This document shows, piece after piece, positions 5,303 to 5,825 of a DNA stretch of 5,825 bases. Source of the DNA: an uncultured Planctomycetaceae bacterium (GTDB taxonomy: Bacteria; Planctomycetota; Planctomycetia; Pirellulales; UBA1268); the NCBI GenBank assembly GCA_937926325.1, contig CALAZQ010000340.1, positions 1 through 5,825 on the forward strand. Direction: 5' to 3'. The notes under the pieces are model-generated. The model was given only the letters and a program-made list of their open reading frames with translations, had not been told where the DNA came from and made no database searches. Numbering within the stretch: position 1 is the first letter of the stretch; each line of letters begins with the position of its first letter. A program made the position numbers and the translations under genes.

Positions 5303-5825
5303 ATGAAGCGAATGATGTTTCTCGGTGCACTGATTTTCAGTGCCACCATGTGTAGCCAGTCTTATGGTTTCGAGCTTCTGGATCGGATGCTCGGCCATGG
5401 CTGCTGCCATTCCTGTTGTGATGCGTGTGAGCCGGCTTGCGGTTGCGAGCCTGCTTGCGGATGTGAGCCTGCTTGCGGTTGCGAGCCGGCTTGTGGTTGT
5501 GAGCCGGCCTGCGGATGCGAGCCAGCTTGCGGATGTGACAATGGCTGCTGCGACGCGGGGTGCACCTCGTGCTGTGGTCGGAAGTGCAAGTCGCATGACC
5601 TGTTCGGCGGCCTGAAGGGGCTGTTCGAGCGGTGCAAGCGGCGTCACCATGGCTGCTGCGACAGCTGCTGTGAGCCTGCTTGCGGTTGCGAGCCTGCTTG
5701 CGGTTGTGAGCCGGCCTGCGGTTGTGAGCCTGCTTGCGGTTGCGAGCCGGCCTGCGGTTGCGAGCCGGCCTGCGGTTGCGAGCCGGCCTGCGGTTGCGAG
5801 CCTGCTTGCGGTTGCGAGCCTGCTT
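5303..5825 (+). CDS. Secreted cysteine-rich CEPACG-repeat protein (partial, 3' end missing)
   Basis: The frame is open to the window edge and gives 174 residues, 45 of them Cys. MKRMMFLGALIFSATMCSQS followed by YG looks like a Sec signal peptide, probably cut after Gly22. The mature part starts FELLDRMLGHGCCHSCCDAC, followed by six tandem EPACGC hexapeptides (43-78). A spacer follows with CC and CxxC clusters and a basic centre (RKCKSHDLFGGLKGLFERC, about 93-111, then KRRHH). HGCCDSCC then leads into a second run of eight full EPACGC units plus EPA, still continuing. The two blocks are introduced by near-identical CC-x2-CC segments, suggesting an internal duplication. Such chains may be cross-linked by disulfides in the envelope or bind metal through CGC/CxxxCxC spacings, as in metallothioneins. 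Cysteine-rich wall proteins are known from planctomycetes, but no function is established by this sequence. It is transcribed away from the riboswitch operon. Confidence 0.88.
   Translation, partial: MKRMMFLGALIFSATMCSQSYGFELLDRMLGHGCCHSCCDACEPACGCEPACGCEPACGCEPACGCEPACGCEPACGCDNGCCDAGCTSCCGRKCKSHDLFGGLKGLFERCKRRHHGCCDSCCEPACGCEPACGCEPACGCEPACGCEPACGCEPACGCEPACGCEPACGCEPA
5429..5536 (+). repeat. First coding tandem array, six 18-bp units
   Basis: Six consecutive 18-bp units encode EPACGC. The third positions of the Pro, Ala, Gly and Cys codons vary (CCG/CCT/CCA, GCT/GCC, GGT/GGA, TGC/TGT) while the peptide stays the same, indicating selection on the protein. It is more diverged than the second array. 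Confidence 0.9.
5672..5825 (+). repeat. Second coding tandem array, at least 8.5 units of 18 bp, continues past the edge
   Basis: Units fall into two near-identical types, GAG-CCT-GCT-TGC-GGT-TGY and GAG-CCG-GCC-TGC-GGT-TGY. The Pro and Ala codons always change together. All Gly codons are GGT, unlike the first array. This points to more recent expansion or homogenisation by slippage or unequal exchange. Unit order: A A B A B B B A A. Confidence 0.92.

Noticed and set aside
5222..5650. Repeat-containing open frames opposite or out of frame with the cysteine-rich gene
   Set aside because: Their regular Ser/Arg/Leu or Pro/Gln repeats are by-products of the 18-bp coding repeat; the real frame has the signal peptide, ribosome site and silent-site variation.
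5429..5825. Tandem array considered as CRISPR
   Set aside because: The 18-bp units are directly adjacent with no spacers and stay in frame as a hexapeptide.

Overview
The window is GC-rich DNA that most resembles a member of the Planctomycetota. The clues are a DUF1559-type prepilin-like protein (a family strongly expanded in that phylum), a small membrane-anchored protein beside it, and a secreted, extremely cysteine-rich repeat protein of the kind found in planctomycete cell-surface inventories. The phylum is an inference from gene content; there is no rRNA or other marker here.

Layout. Positions 1-4800 read almost entirely on the minus strand as one tightly packed unit. In transcription order (right to left) it holds: a cobalamin riboswitch (about 4800-4581) with a candidate promoter just upstream; a roughly 145-nt leader; a DUF1559 prepilin-like gene (4435-3509); a 103-residue membrane-anchored protein (3483-3172); a class I SAM-dependent methyltransferase (3161-2310); a 95-residue antibiotic-biosynthesis-monooxygenase (ABM) fold protein (2289-2002); a PabA/TrpG-type glutamine amidotransferase (1993-1391); and moeA (1394-144). 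A further gene probably starts at position 8 and runs off the left edge. Gaps between genes are 8 to 26 nt, and pabA and moeA overlap by 4 nt (ATGA), so an operon is likely.

Positions 4837-5302 are a divergent intergenic region with several inverted repeats and no convincing gene. From 5303 a plus-strand gene encodes a secreted protein made largely of the hexapeptide CEPACG in tandem. It is still open at the right edge.

The most interesting point is the combination: a well-formed B12 riboswitch heads a cluster whose first gene is a pilin-like surface protein, not a known B12 transporter or biosynthetic enzyme, and whose distal genes serve folate (pabA) and molybdenum cofactor (moeA) synthesis. 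If the switch controls the first genes, the DUF1559 protein and its small partner are candidates for a B12-responsive surface system. If transcription reads through, B12 status would also touch two pterin-related pathways. Both ideas are inferences.
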